From NCBI GenBank assembly GCA_000320545.1, contig ADNK01000750.1, positions 1 to 40,000 on the forward strand: a stretch of 40,000 nt of DNA, read 5' to 3'. The notes under the pieces are model-generated. The model ran no database searches and was not told the DNA's origin. It saw only the letters and a list, made by a program, of their open reading frames with translations. The translations under genes and the position numbers were made by a program. Positions 12,522-23,774 of this stretch are shown one piece after another. The DNA comes from Bigelowiella natans CCMP2755 (taxonomy: Eukaryota > Cercozoa > Chlorarachniophyceae). How positions within the stretch are numbered: position 1 is the first letter of the stretch; each line of letters starts with the position of its first letter.

Positions 12522-13316
12522 AGTCATGCGTGGCGTCTCCATTTTGCTATGTTTGATCCATCGATAATTGTTATCACACAGCTCATACGCTTTGGACTAT
12601 GCAGTATCGTCATGCAGGCTTTAAGTGTTTGGAAATGCGCAACTCTAATGATATTTTACAATGCAATAGCATCTACTTTATCGATTGCTATAGTTTTCTA
12701 AGCATGGGCATCCGGTACAGTAGGCGAATATTAGTGTCATGCCACCAGCTATATACATGCGTGTAGGCCCATTGTAACTTGCAAGGCGCCCGCAAAGGTA
12801 AGTGTGCACGTATTGAATAAGCTCGATTATCGCGCGCGGCGACGACCTCTACACCTGCTAGTAGCCTGCTGTGCAAATGAACTTCAGCGTGTTCGCAAAT
12901 AACACTTCACTACTTCATTTCGTCCTGCGCTATGCGCGAGCACATAATCATAGCATGCTAGCATGCGCCATCTACCAAACGCAATTATTTAGTAGTTTGT
13001 GTTACACATGCTTGTCTAAGCATATACAAGATGACACATGCCGCTCCACATCTATGCACATCATCTACTATTTGTCATCTAGACATGCTCGCTATCTAGC
13101 TAGGCGCCACTAAAATCTAGAAAATGTCTCGAGGGACAGAATGATGCGTTCCTCCCAACGCATGCATTCATGGTGTTTTTGAACAGGACTCAAGTAGCAG
13201 GTGCGATGTGCTTTTGCGTTGAACTTGCATGCCATGAGCAATGAATAACTAAGCATCGCATTTTTAAAAATGAATGGGTGCTGAGCTTAATTCGATCCAC
13301 AACACAAGAGAGCTCT
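12522..13316. other. Intergenic, convergent gene ends; CTAG/GCATGC-rich part
   Basis: Separates the 3' ends of the ABCG (+) and metalloprotease (-) genes. No exon seen. From about 12690 to 13140 it is enriched in short palindromes such as GCTAGCATGC and CTAGCTAG, like the islands at 25.5-26.6 kb, 36.0-36.5 kb and 38.6-38.9 kb. Confidence 0.5.
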
Positions 13317-16251
13317 CTATATACCAACGGAGGGTTGGATCGTCGGCTTGTGCCACTGCGACGTTCCAGACGATTGATGGAAATAAAATGGCACGCCCTC
13401 ATTCGTGTACTCTAATCGCCACCCTGGTGGCAGAGTAGCAGCTTGTCCGTTATGGGTAGTAGTTGGTTCCAAGGCAACTGCCTGAGCAATAACAGCAGGC
13501 TGCTGCTTTTGTCTCATCGTCTGCTGCTGCTGTGTGTGATGCGATCTGGTTCCGTGATTAACCATGAAGCTATTCTGGCGTCTGTTGCCTCCGCGTGGAA
13601 CTCCCCCTTTGCCTTGCCTACAGCAGCAGTAATATAGTGCGCAAGCGACCGCCAATACTACGAGAACCCCGACTACAATACCTGCTATTGAGCCCCCATT
13701 GTCCTCGCCGCTGTCTCCCCCTCCCCCACCACCACCCGAGCCCACTGTAGGAGAAGGGGCTGATGGGTTAAGAGACTCAGGCACACTCACGGTGGACACG
13801 GTCGTACCGAAGAACCCTGAGAGCTGTGCAGGTGAGTAGTTGGATAGAGCGCTAGCGGTTGCCTGTGGAGACTGTCCTTGGGACATGTGGAGAAATTCAA
13901 TGCTCATGCGAACACTCGCGGCGACGTAAGTCACTGTGAACGAGTCGTCCGCGACACCGAGGAGGCTGCTCAGTGTACTTCTGTACGTGGTCTGAAGAGT
14001 TGGCGTGACTTGCGCCAATGTCAATGTCGAGAACAGGATGCTCACTCGAAATTGCTCAATCGTCGGTGCTTGGGTGGGCGCCGTTGATGTGAATACGACA
14101 GGAGATGATGATGGAGAGTATGTACCACCTGGTGTAGTGGGTTCTCTTATAGGAATGCTAGGTACAGGCGTTGGGTATGAGCTCGGAAAGTTGGTAGGAA
14201 GATTTGTAGGGAAGGGGGTGGGATCGACTGTTGGCGTATTTGGACAGGTGGGAGGACTGCCTTCGCACAAAGAGTTGGATACAGTGCCACCTGACTCGTC
14301 TCTACAAATTGCATCGAAAGGACACACTCGGTACCATCGATACACCCTCAACTGAGAGCTGTCAACACAGGCTGGCGTGCCTCCTGCATCATACTGACTT
14401 TGGCATTGCTTTCCGCTACCACACGGGGTACCTGTCACAGCTAATGCTGGGAAGAAAGTGCTATAGCCACCACTCGCCGCAGTTGTGCAATGAATTAAGC
14501 TGCAATCCGCGTATCCATTGTTGAGATTCCTTGGATATATATACCCAGCTTGTGGCGGCGACACACAATTGTCGGCTGGGGAAACACAATGCCCCTCGTA
14601 ACACATTCCAGCAGCAGATATGCTGGTGGATGTGAGATCATTGCATGTAGTTCCAGTGGCGGAGAACAAGTCCATTGGGCACTGTCCTGAACTGCCGGTA
14701 CAAAACTCATCGACATCGCAATCCGAGTGTACGGATGAGCGACAGTTAGTAGTGGAGGGGAGAAATTGCCCGCTCTGGTCACAACAGGCTTCAGTGATGG
14801 CACATTGGCAGCCTGCATTTAACGTACAAGTACTCATATCACAACATGAATCTGTATTGCCAAAGCCGACGTCACACTGTTCACTATCGTCTATAATCCC
14901 ATCTCCACATATAGGCGCTGCGTTCCACTTTGATGCCCCAGAATCATTCTCTAGGCAACTATTCCCAGTGCTCCTGTAAGTTGCACGTGTCGATCCATTT
15001 GTATAAGTTGCATCGTTGGTTCCAGCAGTGAGGAAGATATTTATATCTTGCTTAGAAACGACAGAGAACTGGGTACGTACTGTTGCTTCATTCCCTCCTG
15101 GAGACATAATTGTTGGGGAACCTTGATAATCATGACTCATACCGAAGTTGTGACCCAGCTCGTGAGCCACGGTAGTTCCCACATGAATCACAGATCCGCC
15201 CCCCACCATATTAAGATTCATGGACAACTGATTATTACACATGCCCCACGTGTAAGCGATACCAGCTGTAGAACCACTCAGATTCTCGTCCGTGAACAGC
15301 GCGTAATTGTCGATGGGATTGTTGAAAACGCTTGCGAGGGTTGCCCTATTCGAGTACGAGAAGGATCTGAAGGATGTCAATAAGCATATCGCTCCAACCT
15401 CACCTGCGGCACAAGGATTGTCGCAAGCGGACCCACCGCTGCAGCACTGAGTCTCGCAGTTCGTAGTTGTGTAAGTTAGATCGGATGGGTTGGCATTGCG
15501 GAAGCTCAACTGCCCTATTAGCCTTGGGGTCACATAGCAGTTGAAAACACCATTTTCACGGAGTCCTGAATATGTTTGTCCTCCATAGACCCCACCAACG
15601 TATGCTAGGTACACGATATTGAACACGGCGGCTGAGTGTTGCTCCGTGTCGTCGCCACGAATTGATACACGCTTGAAGTCATTAACGACCAGGATGTCTA
15701 CGAATTTTCTGTTTGTCGCGGAGCTGTCGCACTCACCGGTGTCCAGTGGATGGATTTGAGAGGTAACTTTGGATAGGATCTTGAGGCGGGAGTTGTGTAC
15801 CTGCTCTTGTTGGTCATGGTGGTAGTGATCGTGAGACGAGTTCTCTACATGATGGTGATGATGGTGATGATGGTCATGTTGCGCATCCTTTCCTAATTTC
15901 TTCTGAGGATCTTTGAGGTTTCGATGATATCCTGCCTTCTTTAAACGAAACTTTCCATCCTGATCAACTTCAAGGTTTTCATGATTCCCGCACGTTAACC
16001 TAATATATGTTCACACATTTTTTGTTGATTAAACCAAGCTGTAGAGCATTATATATTTTATCCAATCGGGTTCATCAAAGAGTATAATAAAATGAAAAAT
16101 TAAGGTAGTACGTACTCTTGTTTCGGATTGTGGTGCTTGAGGTCGAAAATAATATGCCTAGCTTCCTTTCTGTCTGCAGCACCCTCATTAACATTATGAA
16201 TCTCGAAGGTTCCCATTTTGTGTTCCAGCACGCCCATGACCACTGATAATG

Positions 16252-16295
<44 letters not shown>

Positions 16296-16966
16296 AAGAT
16301 ATGTGTGTGTGGGGGGGCGGGTAGTAGGGGCTGTGAGCCATCCCTGAATTACAGCCGAAGTAACCGTATAATTTTCAGGCTAGGGGAAATATGCAACGAG
16401 CAGAGGCTACGAAATCTTTCAGTATACAACTGATACGGCGGTAGTCGAAAAGAGTGATATGTTTCTTTCAGGTGAAGTTGAGAAATCCTTATTATTTATT
16501 TTTGAGTCTAATTTCGGTCTATTACTTCCTGAGCAGGTACTGAAATAGGCTTGGCCGATATGCTCGTTATCATGAACTACCGCAGTTCCCTGGTAAAAGC
16601 AGTCCGGCACGCCAGGTGATTCTTTCACAACCGCCCCAGTTCCATCCATATGTACTGTCTTGTAGTCTGGATGGAACATCTCCGTCGTTCGAGAGCCCTT
16701 AACATGAAACACGCTCTGAAAAGCTTCGAAGGAAAATGAAACGGTTTCCCCTTTGAGGTGTTCCGTCTGAAGTTTAACTCCTCGCCCTTGTGGCGGGGAA
16801 AGCTCAATGTACCTTGGAGCAAAGTGATGCAAAATGTAACTTAAGTTTACGAATTCCAGGGCAGAGGTATTACAGCTTACTCAAAATATGATGTCTCAGC
16901 TGTGATATCTTCCAATCGTGACGCTCCCCCCAAGTTTATTGAAAGCAGTAACGAGAGCAAGATCAT
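13317..16966 (-). CDS. Membrane-anchored reprolysin/ADAM-like metalloprotease with cytosolic WW domain
   Basis: Predicted zinc endopeptidase (M12B type) on the cell surface or in the secretory path. Exons on the minus strand: 16966-16881, 16812-16526, 16242-16116, 15999-13317; phases agree and total 1060 residues. Order: signal peptide starting MILLSLLLSINLGGA; prodomain; a His-rich stretch (about 208-228) with eight consecutive His; catalytic domain from FVDILVVND (about 266) with zinc site HELGHNFGMSHD (446-457) and Met-turn IMSPGG; disintegrin-like Cys-rich part opening ICGDGIIDDSEQCDVG; further Cys-rich region; Pro/Thr-rich stalk; a small folded-looking region; one TM helix (about 936-957); a basic, Gln-rich tail; and a C-terminal WW domain with LPPGWRLEYTNEG and SQWHKP (about 1023-1052). 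All catalytic ligands are present. The first intron acceptor has an alternative 28 nt upstream (Y-I-L-H-H-F continuation). Cytosolic WW domains are not typical of animal ADAMs. The large last exon contrasts with the fragmented ABCG neighbour. Confidence 0.92.
16254..16291. repeat. (TA)n in metalloprotease intron
   Basis: A TA dinucleotide tract just upstream, in the sense of the minus-strand gene, of the acceptor for the 16242-16116 exon. Confidence 0.9.
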
Positions 16967-17910
16967 GGATGTGCCGTGAACTTTCAAATGGTGAACAACA
17001 TCATCAATTAATCATTCATTTCGGGAGTTTTTTGGAATCACCTACCTCTCGCCCTCATCGCATGCAACCGGTTCAAAGATAGGTAGGAAGTATAAATGTA
17101 CTGTGCGTTGTTAAAACTTTCTCCGAGGTTGCTGTGCGCACACTCCCTCTTCCATACAATCAATACATGTAGACTAGTAGATCTACAATTACTCGTAGGA
17201 GATAAGCACAGGACGCTACCGAAACTGTGTCGATAGTAGCCCATTTCCATAAATGCGACATTCTAATTTCGCAAATATATAACATAATCAAAGGGGATTC
17301 AACAGGTTTCTGGGCACGCGCGTTACATGATTCACTAATAATAGCAAATCATGGACCTAGGAGGATTTCAATGGATTTCCAGCAATTTCCAGTGGATTTC
17401 CAATGAATTTTGGGCTGCTACTTGTTACACTTGAGCAGCTAAGGAGGATGGATGATTTAAGGACAAATTATCTACGGATACTACTGGGACCGACATTAAG
17501 CAAAACCTGCTAAGTTTGCCAGACTAGGAGTATCTTCAAGCAAATCATGATGATATAATACGATATCAAGAGGGTTTTTCGTGGCGCTTCTCACTTTATT
17601 ATGAGTAGTTTGTATCTTATGACTTGTTGAGATTGGTTTTTAAGGGTTGAAATTGAGGGTATTTCTCCTGTTCGCGCTACTCGAAAGGATCAGAACGATC
17701 TGATTATATTAGATCGCACGCTGTTCGTTGGGGGATCATCTGTGTTTAGGTAGGTGGGAAGCGGATGAGCTGGTTTGCAAGGAATTAGAATTTACTTTAT
17801 TGTGGCTGGAAAATGAAGGATAAACTATATTTATGTAGAAAAGTTTCCTGTTCATGTAGGTGGATGGGTGTATATGTGTATGTGTGTGTGTGTGTGTGTT
17901 ACATTTGCGT

Positions 17911-17954
<44 letters not shown>

Positions 17955-18078
17955 CCCCTTCCCCGTTCCTTGTCCGCTCTAATGCGATCAAGTAGTGAAA
18001 TGTATGTGTTTGTGGTAACTGATCGAAAAAGTATTCACGCACAGATCCTGTGACTATACGCTTAAAGGAGCAGCAACC
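16967..18078. other. Divergent intergenic region
   Basis: Lies between two divergently transcribed genes, the metalloprotease (-) and CDC50 (+), so it should hold both promoters. No exon seen. It contains short direct repeats of GGATTTCCA-like words at about 17363-17410, and a (GT)n-(CT)n tract at 17876-17950 about 130 bp before the CDC50 start codon. Confidence 0.5.
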
Positions 18079-19523
18079 ATGGATGATGAAAAAGATGAAA
18101 TGACGGCCCAAATTAAGAGGCGAGTAAAGAATAATAGCTTATATCAGCAGCAGATATCGGCTTGGAGACCCCTTGTCACTCCGACTTGCATATCGTGGAT
18201 CTTCGTTGTGGTGGCCATTTTGTTCTTAACATTGGGTGCTGTAATTCTCGATCAATCCGCAAAGGTTCTGTAATCCACAACCGAAAGTGAAAAATTGTTA
18301 TTTTGCAGTTTTATTGGTTTCAACCTGATCTCTTTTTATAAACGACAATAAACAGACACTAGAACTTACTAAGCGGTACGACGATAAATGCGGAAACGAT
18401 GCAGAGTGTACCATAACTCTCAAAGTGGAAGAAGACATGAAAGGCCCTATTTTCTTCTACTACAAGCTCGTCAACTTTTATCAAAACCATCGCTCCTATG
18501 TCATGGACTACGACATACAACAACTTCAGGTTGAAATCCAAGAATATGTCAATGAAACTTTTCCTCTTAAGTCGTATTCTTGTTTTAAATTTCGAAGGGA
18601 GATGTCGATGATACAAGTTCATGCTCTGTTGAAGAGACAAAGACCAAGGACGGAAAATCAACTTATCCTTGTGGCCTTATTGCTAACAGCTTCTTCAACG
18701 GTTGTTCACAGTCTATACTTTCAGTTTATAACCTGTGATCGCTGCATTATCACTTATGATGTTTTGGTGAACCCAACAGACGTTTTTACAGTGTACCAAA
18801 ATGGCAGATTGCTCGAAGGCAACGTAAGCATTCCGTTCATCCTTTCGTCGTATTTTCTATATTTAATATCCAACCACTATAGGAATGGGATGGTAGCGAT
18901 ATTTCGTGGGAATCAGATCGCAACACAAAATTTAAAGGACCAGATGGAGGAGTAGCTGTATTAGAAGAGGTTAATCGAAATGGGACTAATGGAAATAGGC
19001 TCCCCCTTCCAGACGACCAAAATTTTCAGGTTCTAATTCACAATGACATTATTACAGGCATCAAATATGCACTTTATGTTTCTACAATATCGATGCAACC
19101 TTCATTAAGATAGTAACAATGAACACTGTAGGTTTGGTTTCGAGTTGCCGGCCTCCCTCGTTTCAACAAGTTATACCGAAAAATTGGAATGGATTTAAAG
19201 AAAGGCGATGAATTGACAATTACGATACAAAACAATTTCGATGTTAGAAAATTTAACGGGGAAAAGCACGTGTTTCTCTCTCAAGTGAGCTGGCTAGGAG
19301 GCTCGAACTTTTTCCTGGGTTCATGCTACATCATCGTCGGATCACTCTGTGCAATTTATGCGATTTTGATGTTGTCTTGGCGTGCGCACCACGCCAGACC
19401 GTTGGGGAAAATGGAATATTATGAATGGACAGGTACCATAATAGATAGCACTAACTTCATCTGTTTCTAACCGATTTTCCCTTGTCTGTAGGCCTTGGAC
19501 GGGTCGTGAATGCCAATGGTTGA
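18079..19523 (+). CDS. CDC50/LEM3 family protein (P4-ATPase beta subunit)
   Basis: Non-catalytic subunit that chaperones and activates P4-ATPase lipid flippases (known for the family). Exons: 18079-18264, 18356-18529, 18598-18700, 18780-18823, 18883-19029, 19132-19432, 19492-19523 (TGA); 987 nt, 328 residues, slightly short for the family. Seen: cytosolic basic N-terminus with QQQISAWRPLVTPT before TM1 (about 38-57); a large extracytosolic loop with FFYYKLVNFYQNHRSYV, the family's YPCGLIANSFFND-like motif (GKSTYPCGLIANSFFN), and DISWESDRNTKFK; WFRVAGLPRFNKLYRKI and DVRKFNGEKHVFLS near the end; TM2 (about 279-300). Loop cysteines are retained at C-G-N-D-A-E-C and S-S-C / Y-P-C. Phases agree at every junction, so the gene looks intact. 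The start ATG is followed by an acidic, Lys-rich stretch with no competing upstream ATG in frame. Confidence 0.94.
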
Positions 19524-19854
19524 GTTGTTGGGCTCACTCACATGCATGATGAACTATACAAAGTTTCCTTCAAAATGTTTCCTGTCCCCAATGGCAGAGA
19601 TGAAATTTTGGTCACATGAGGGACTTGAAAAGAGTCCTTTCTAGGCTACTTGTGTGGAAGAAAAGCCGCGCTTCAACAAGTAGGACGAACGCATGGGAAC
19701 ATCGCTTTGACATGCACGGAACTAGCTTGATTTCAATTCTTGACTTGTGCACATTCTTCAAAGCCATCGCTGTGCGTTTGCATGGAAGTTGTGGATGTGC
19801 GATGCAAGCAAAAAATACAGCGAAATAAACATGATAGACATGCAACATGATGTA

Positions 19855-20196
19855 CATGTATGTGTGTATACATGAGACGGATGTAATGAACAATTAAATT
19901 TTTTCAATGGTCATCCTGATGTAGCTGTGCAATGCAGCGGCTACAGCGCTAATGCGCTAATGTTGTGTCTGTTGGTTTCTACCACTACGTGCGTGCTTCA
20001 TGCACTTGAAAGCGTCCTCGTTCGACCGATGATGATGTCGCGCATTGCGCGCGACGACAGTTCTTGTTTCTTTTTCAGCTTTTGTTAGCAGCTTTGTCTC
20101 GTCATTGCGATTCATGATTGCGCTCATTTGATTGCGCAATCTGATTTGTTGTTGACTGTGTGTTGGACATTGCAGGAGGTGATCCAAGTGATCCAT
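19855..20196 (-). mobile_element. LINE 3'-end relic (second, short copy)
   Basis: A minus-strand frame at 20196-19957 encodes a diverged copy of the C-terminal tail of the neighbouring LINE (HLLQCPTHSQQQIRLRNQM, AIMNRNDETK). It is followed by the same 3' untranslated stretch (shared core around AGCTGTGCAATGCAGCGG). It therefore repeats about 340 bp of the copy at 20198-20600. Only the 3' end is present, as expected of 5'-truncated insertion. The 19524-19854 stretch before it holds nothing I recognise. Confidence 0.7.
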
Positions 20197-20197
20197 G

Positions 20198-21500
20198 TGT
20201 GCATGTATGAGACGGATGCAATGAAGTGTTCAAAATTTTCCAATGGCCATCTCCAATGTAGCTGTGCAATGCAGCGGCTACAGCGCTTACAAATTGTGTC
20301 TGTTTGTTTCCTTGGTCACATGTTGCATGCATGAAAATGCATCATGATTTGGTCTAGCATGTCGTGCTTTGCGCGCAGCTTTGCGAGTTGATTTTTCTGC
20401 GGTTGTGAGGCGCGTAGTCTCATCGTTGCGATCCATGATGGCCGTCAGTTGTTTGTTGATTCTGAGTCTCTGTGGTCCACATTTTCTGCATTGGAGAATG
20501 TGGTCCATGTCTTGCAATGTGTTGCATGTGTCGCACATTGCTTCCAATTCTGTGCGTTGTCCTCTGGACAGCAAAAAAGTTCCAAGGTACCGGTTGCCAA
20601 CACCACAGATGGCGCGCATCCATGATGTGGCAATGCTTGGCAGCTTCAATGTGATTCCTGTTGTGCGAGATCCAGGCATCCAGGCATGAAACCAAGTTTC
20701 TTCAAATGCATGGCCTTTGTTCCCTCTTGGCACCAGTTTGTTTTGAAATTGGATGTAGCGATCCGCATGATCGTTTTGTTGTGTGTGTTCAATTTCCTTT
20801 TCAGTGTCTTGCTTCTGGCACATGTGTCGTGGGGTGTTCCGCTCCAAGCAATTTGGTCGTGATCAAACTGAGTCGGCGGTACAAGGACACTCTGTTCCAC
20901 GACCTAGTTGTGTCATGCTAGCATGCCATTTGTGTTCCAGTGAGGATTCAACGTGGCATCCGAAAGAGCTCCAATTGAGTACTTCTTCTTCCACCACGTG
21001 TCCGTTGCCATCATTTTTGTCCACCCATGCATTGGTTCGCAACCATGCTTTGGTGCATTGAACTTGTGTGCGACAACGTGGTGGCAACATTGCTAGATTG
21101 CCGCTAGCACATGGGGTGTGTCATTGGAAATGGATCCTGGCAATCCCAGCACTCTTTTGAGTGTTTGTGATTCCATGGAATCCAGCAGCTTTGTTTTGAG
21201 ATTTTTGCGGGACCTCCATGTGCTAGATGTGGGTGCGACATGTCTGCTTGTGGCTGTGAACCACGTGTTGCAAAACTTCATTCTTGTGTTGAATGGCATT
21301 TGTGATCGCATGGAGCACAGCCTGAGCAAGAATCTTCTCTTTTTCTGCAGCTTCAGATGTGCAACAAGGGCGTGCTTTTCGAAAGTTAATATTTCGTCAA
21401 ACCACAGTCCCAAGCATTTGCCACATTCTTTCCTTTTCATTTTTCCTTGCAGGTTGAGTGATGTGTTCATGTGTGTACATGCATTGATGTGTGTACACAT
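20198..21500 (-). mobile_element. 5'-truncated, frameshifted non-LTR retrotransposon (LINE)
   Basis: Read on the minus strand, successive frames (about 21470-21093, 21090-20863, 20900-20646, 20600-20290) give the region following a LINE reverse transcriptase. A KYLG-like motif appears as KCLGLWFDEILTFEKH. It is followed by an RT C-terminal segment with LLDSMESQTLKRVLGLPGS and a Cys/His cluster CDTCNTLQDMDHILQC typical of the C-terminal zinc-binding part of R2/L1-like ORFs. At least three frameshifts separate the pieces, and the polymerase core and endonuclease are absent. It cannot be mobile by itself. The 3' UTR motif recurs in the copy at 19855-20196. Confidence 0.75.
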
Positions 21501-22057
21501 GTGTGCACACACACACACATCTCATGTACACAGGCCACATTGCTGTGTCCATTGCAAGTGTGGCTATGACATATATGTATGTACACAATGTGCATAGCAC
21601 ATGTTACATGTACATATATGTGCACCATCCACATTGCTCTGTGTCCATTGTTACAAACACGTGGACGCAACGTTTCTCCATCGATCCGAGTGCATGACCA
21701 CAAATGCTTACACGTACTAGCTTAGAATGGTTCCTACATTCCATTGCCATGGACAATACAACATTGTGTCTGATCATGTGCACCACGCATGCACATCACG
21801 CACTGCTGTCGTCGCGCATGCGGGGGGCGCGGATCGAAGGTGCGTTTATACGCACCGAATAAAGGCCGTCGCACATCCAAGCACACAACAGCACACATGT
21901 ACACCCTAGAGAAGAGAGAAATTGACTAGTATCTGTCCATATGTACGAACCCTCTGTGTAATTGACTTCATAGACTTAATCCATGACAGTGTCGGACGCT
22001 ACATTTAGTGCACATTCCAGTGTAACCCATGCTAGCATGCTCCTCTGACCTACTTAC
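21440..22057. repeat. TG/CA-rich low-complexity region
   Basis: From 21440 to 21660 the DNA is a patchwork of TGTGTACATG-type words with alternating purine and pyrimidine, probably degenerate microsatellite next to the LINE's truncated end. The rest, up to 22057, shows no exon. Confidence 0.5.
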
Positions 22058-22654
22058 TTAGCTATCTGCCTTAGATTCGTTTTCCATGTTAAGAGTTTTC
22101 AAATTCACAGCGTTTTTCTTCAGAAGTTCAGCTGCTTTACGTTCCTCCTCCTAAGCAAGAAAAAGCATTGATAACTCCAAAAAAAATTGTCGCTCTCGCC
22201 AAACACTATCCTCCCCCCCTCCCCTCTCTCTCTCACTTAGACGCACCACACACCACTACACACACGCACGCACACACCACACCACACATGCTCACACACA
22301 AATGAGCGCATAATACGTAAGAAAACTAGTATTATTTACATGTATCGCATATGTGCATTCAGATGCAAGGTATTGTTTTATATTTTTCGTTGCTTATTCT
22401 ACACTTCGTGCTTGTGTTCTAAGATGATGTAAATTGCCGTCTGAATCGAGTATCTAAATTGTACAGAAACTTAAAAATGTGTTTTTAATTACATCAGCAT
22501 AGACGCCCCATTCAGCATTGTCCCATCCAGAGTTGTCTTTCGTCCTGTCACCACAGTCTGGAATCTGGGCTTCCTTACAGAGAGTGCAATAGTTGATCTC
22601 TGACTTTTCGTCTCCCTCGTCTTTCTTCGAAATGAGGCTCTTTTTGTCAGGCAT
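22058..22654 (-). CDS. Small protein of unknown function (two exons)
   Basis: Exons 22654-22493 and 22150-22058 joined in phase 0 give 84 residues. The protein starts MPDKKSLISKKDEGDEKSE, then a short Cys-containing part (NYCTLCKEAQIPDCGDRTKD, with C-x2-C and a third Cys), an aromatic stretch GWDNAEWGVYAD and a charged helical tail (EEERKAAELLKKN) ending NESKADS. No signal peptide or membrane helix. I do not recognise the family; the C-x2-C-x8-C cluster could bind a metal. The donor GTAATT and the pyrimidine-rich acceptor support splicing. The 342-nt intron contains CT/CA-rich repeats. Confidence 0.55.
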
Positions 22655-22873
22655 CTTGAAACCTTCTGTTTACAAACAGTTCAGCTTTAATGAACCCACC
22701 AAAACTTAAGAACAGCCTTGAGATAGCCTCAATATCTGCCTCATACCTATCTTCTTCTACCCTCTGTTCCCAATTCTAAGTCTGTATCGGCAGGCTATGC
22801 AGCAGGCGAAACAACTAAAGGGCAAAAGAAAAAGTTTTCGTCTCGTCACCGAATCGAGTCAAATGTCTACAAA

Positions 22874-23579
22874 TTAGGTATAGCCTGCATACAAAGAAGA
22901 AGCGCAGTTCGTGCCATTTTCGAAGAAATGCAAAAATAATATGGCTTTTTAGATGTAAGGGAGGAGAATTATGGATAATTCTGTATGCCTTTTCGCTTTG
23001 CGGCATTACTTTGTACCTTGTATTCCAACTTCCCGAATTTCCGAGAAATAAAATTGTCCTTTTATCTCAATAATTAATCGGTTTATAGAATTTTCGAGAA
23101 TATTATTCAAAAAGCCATTTTTTCGACACGAAACGGTTTTCAAAATATTTTGTTTTCTCTGTGGATTGTTACCGGTACATGTAATTGGATTCCAACCAGA
23201 TCTACTGGCAGGTGACGTAGACTGAACATTTACTCTAATTTGCAAATTCGATAAAAAAACGATGTCGCTCATAAGAATTATGTTATATTTTTTTCCATCA
23301 TCTTGAAATTTTGTCGATTCCAGCCGACGTAGAGATCTGTATCGCATTGAGGTTCATCACACGGGTAATAATAATTCCTCTCCGAGTTTTAAGCCGAAAT
23401 CCTTTATAAATGTAGCATACAATTGAAGAAACTTGTAAGAAACTTCCTCTTTTTCTAATTTTTGGTTTTAAGATATCAATAAGATGGCGGGATCTATTTT
23501 TATATGGGAAAAATAAAATTATATGGAGCAATCCGACTGCAATGATGAATTTGACACTCCCTTTTTGGTTGTGATTCAT
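22874..23579 (-). CDS. Probable type II membrane protein, splicing unresolved
   Basis: The minus-strand ATG at 23579 starts MNHNQKGSVKFIIAVGLLHI, a clear signal-anchor followed by basic residues. The frame stays coding-like to about 23430. A second coding-like frame from 23328 down to about 23012 carries KKYNIILMSDIVFLSNLQIR and GQFYFSEIREVGIQ. A possible last exon (about 22943-22874) reads ILFLHFFENGTNCASSLYAG and ends in TAA. Joining the frames by GT-AG rules needs very short introns of roughly 24-31 nt, or a frameshift. It could thus be a pseudogene, a gene with mini-introns, or partly mis-modelled. An upstream minus-strand frame (23718-23580) rich in Asn, Ser and Gly may also belong. No family recognised. 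Confidence 0.35.
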
Positions 23580-23774
23580 TTTGGGGTCGACAGTTGGAGA
23601 TCTGAAAATGAGCCTGAGTAAGACTCAAGTGGATATTGTTGGTATTGTTGGTTCTCTCAGAACTCCCTCCCCCAGGCTCATTGTTAGTTGAAAAATTAGA
23701 ATCAACGAGCAAGCCCAAGGCGAGGCAAACCTATACTTTAATTCTAGCTGCTACATCTACGGACTCTTAGGATC

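Noticed and set aside
14005-15383. Plus-strand open frames of 97-119 codons opposite the metalloprotease
   Set aside because: Shadows of the 2.7-kb minus-strand exon.
20369-21597. Plus-strand open frames of 86-159 codons at 20.4-21.6 kb
   Set aside because: Antisense to the LINE relic; the minus strand carries recognisable RT C-terminal motifs.
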